Shown piece by piece: positions 5,273 to 5,823 of a DNA stretch of 5,823 bases. The position numbers and the translations under genes are program-made. Location of the stretch: NCBI GenBank assembly GCA_030430345.1, contig JAUIFT010000216.1:1-5823 (forward strand), in the 5' to 3' direction. The notes under the pieces are model-generated. The model ran no database searches. It was not told where the DNA came from and was given only the letters and a program-made list of their open reading frames with translations. The DNA is from Calditrichia bacterium. GTDB lineage: Bacteria; Calditrichota; Calditrichia; RBG-13-44-9; J042. Position 1 is the stretch's first letter, and every line of letters begins with the position of its first letter.

Positions 5273-5823
5273 TTGGAAAATCAAGGCCCGGAAGTTCGCA
5301 CGACTTTAATAGACCAGCTATCTGGTCAGGAAGCTTCTGCCAGCAGTAAATACCGGGAAATGTTTGTTGGCAAAACTTCATTTAGCGCATTGCTCAGATA
5401 TGAGTTACTGATCACTCTATTTTCGGCATTGCCCGGCGCGATGGGATTTTTTCTGAGAAAACGCTTCTATCCTTCATTATTTGGGCAGATGGGGCGGGGA
5501 ACGATATTAGGCAAAAATTTAACACTGCGCTGTCCGGGCCGGATCAAGCTTGGCACAGCTAATTTTATCGACGACAATGTTGTTCTCGATGCCAAAGGCG
5601 ATGATGCGGAAATAAACTTGGGAGAAGCAGTATTGCTCGGCAGGAACACTATCCTCTCCTGTTCTTCCACAGCAATCAACATCGGTAAAGACGTTTCCAT
5701 CGGGCCGAATTGTTTTATCCGTGCCGGGCTGGGAAATATTAAGATGGGCTCTTTTATTACCATCGGATCACACACTTCAATTATAACTGGCAATCCCAGT
5801 CATAAACGGCTTGATATACCGAT
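5273..5823 (+). CDS. Hexapeptide-repeat (left-handed beta-helix) acyltransferase, 3' end outside window
   Basis: The frame reads 183 codons from TTG 5273 to the window edge without a stop, so the gene is partial. An N-terminal leader with KYREMFVGKTSFSALLRYELL (around residues 27-47) and a hydrophobic LLITLFSALPGAMGFFLRKR segment precedes YPSLFGQMGRG, and then the imperfect six-residue repeats of a left-handed beta-helix begin: TILGKN, IKLGTA, NFIDDN, EINLGE, VLLGRN, INIGKD, VSIGPN, IKMGSF, ITIGSH. This architecture is known from trimeric acyltransferases that move acetyl or other acyl groups from a CoA or ACP donor to sugars. The basic/hydrophobic leader suggests membrane contact. A shorter product from ATG 5360 is possible, but the leader before it (KYRE) looks like family sequence and AGGAAAGG precedes the TTG. 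Likely it acylates the glycan made by the cluster; donor and acceptor are unknown. Confidence 0.8.
   Translation, partial: MENQGPEVRTTLIDQLSGQEASASSKYREMFVGKTSFSALLRYELLITLFSALPGAMGFFLRKRFYPSLFGQMGRGTILGKNLTLRCPGRIKLGTANFIDDNVVLDAKGDDAEINLGEAVLLGRNTILSCSSTAINIGKDVSIGPNCFIRAGLGNIKMGSFITIGSHTSIITGNPSHKRLDIP

Noticed and set aside
5467..5793. - strand open frame of 108 codons at the right end
   Set aside because: It is the antisense shadow of the hexapeptide acyltransferase, whose + strand repeats are clear.

Overview
The window is part of a bacterial surface-glycan or glycolipid biosynthesis cluster, all on the + strand, entered through a broken junction on its left. Base composition is moderate (roughly half GC). 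Short intergenic gaps, an ATGA stop/start overlap and the gene families suggest a bacterium making an elaborate envelope polysaccharide or lipid, more likely Gram-negative. The sequence alone does not fix the phylum; the rhomboid tail and second methyltransferase resemble versions I associate with deltaproteobacterial or FCB-type genomes, which is only an impression.

Layout. Positions 29-~226 on the - strand hold the C-terminal end of a rhomboid protease. About 315-584 on the + strand hold the C-terminal end of an FAD-dependent glycerol-3-phosphate dehydrogenase-like protein. Both lack their N-terminal parts and meet head to head, so 226-330 contains a rearrangement breakpoint or an assembly join. 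From 577 onward there is a compact series: a class I SAM methyltransferase (577-1386), an extended-SDR NAD-dependent epimerase/dehydratase (1392-2393), a second class I methyltransferase broken by a frameshift near 2635-2645 (2390-3213), an AsnB-type glutamine-hydrolysing amidotransferase (3264-5189), and the first 183 codons of a left-handed beta-helix (hexapeptide) acyltransferase that starts at TTG 5273 and runs off the window.

How the genes work together (inference): SDR, methyltransferases, AsnB-like amidotransferase and hexapeptide acyltransferase are typical tailoring enzymes of O-antigen, capsule or exopolysaccharide clusters, where they alter, methylate, amidate and acylate sugars or lipid-linked intermediates. 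No glycosyltransferase, flippase or polymerase is in view, so the product cannot be named.

The most unusual element is a perfect 30-bp palindrome at 3226-3255, made of about 3.5 tandem copies of the octamer GCAAATTT, between the broken methyltransferase and asnB. It begins with an ATG that has a good ribosome binding site but is out of frame with asnB, while the asnB ATG at 3264 has no visible ribosome binding site. Loss of exactly one octamer would put the upstream ATG in frame with asnB and add ten residues in front of its catalytic Cys2. This has the form of a phase-variable or hairpin-controlled translation switch and is the best candidate here for something undescribed.
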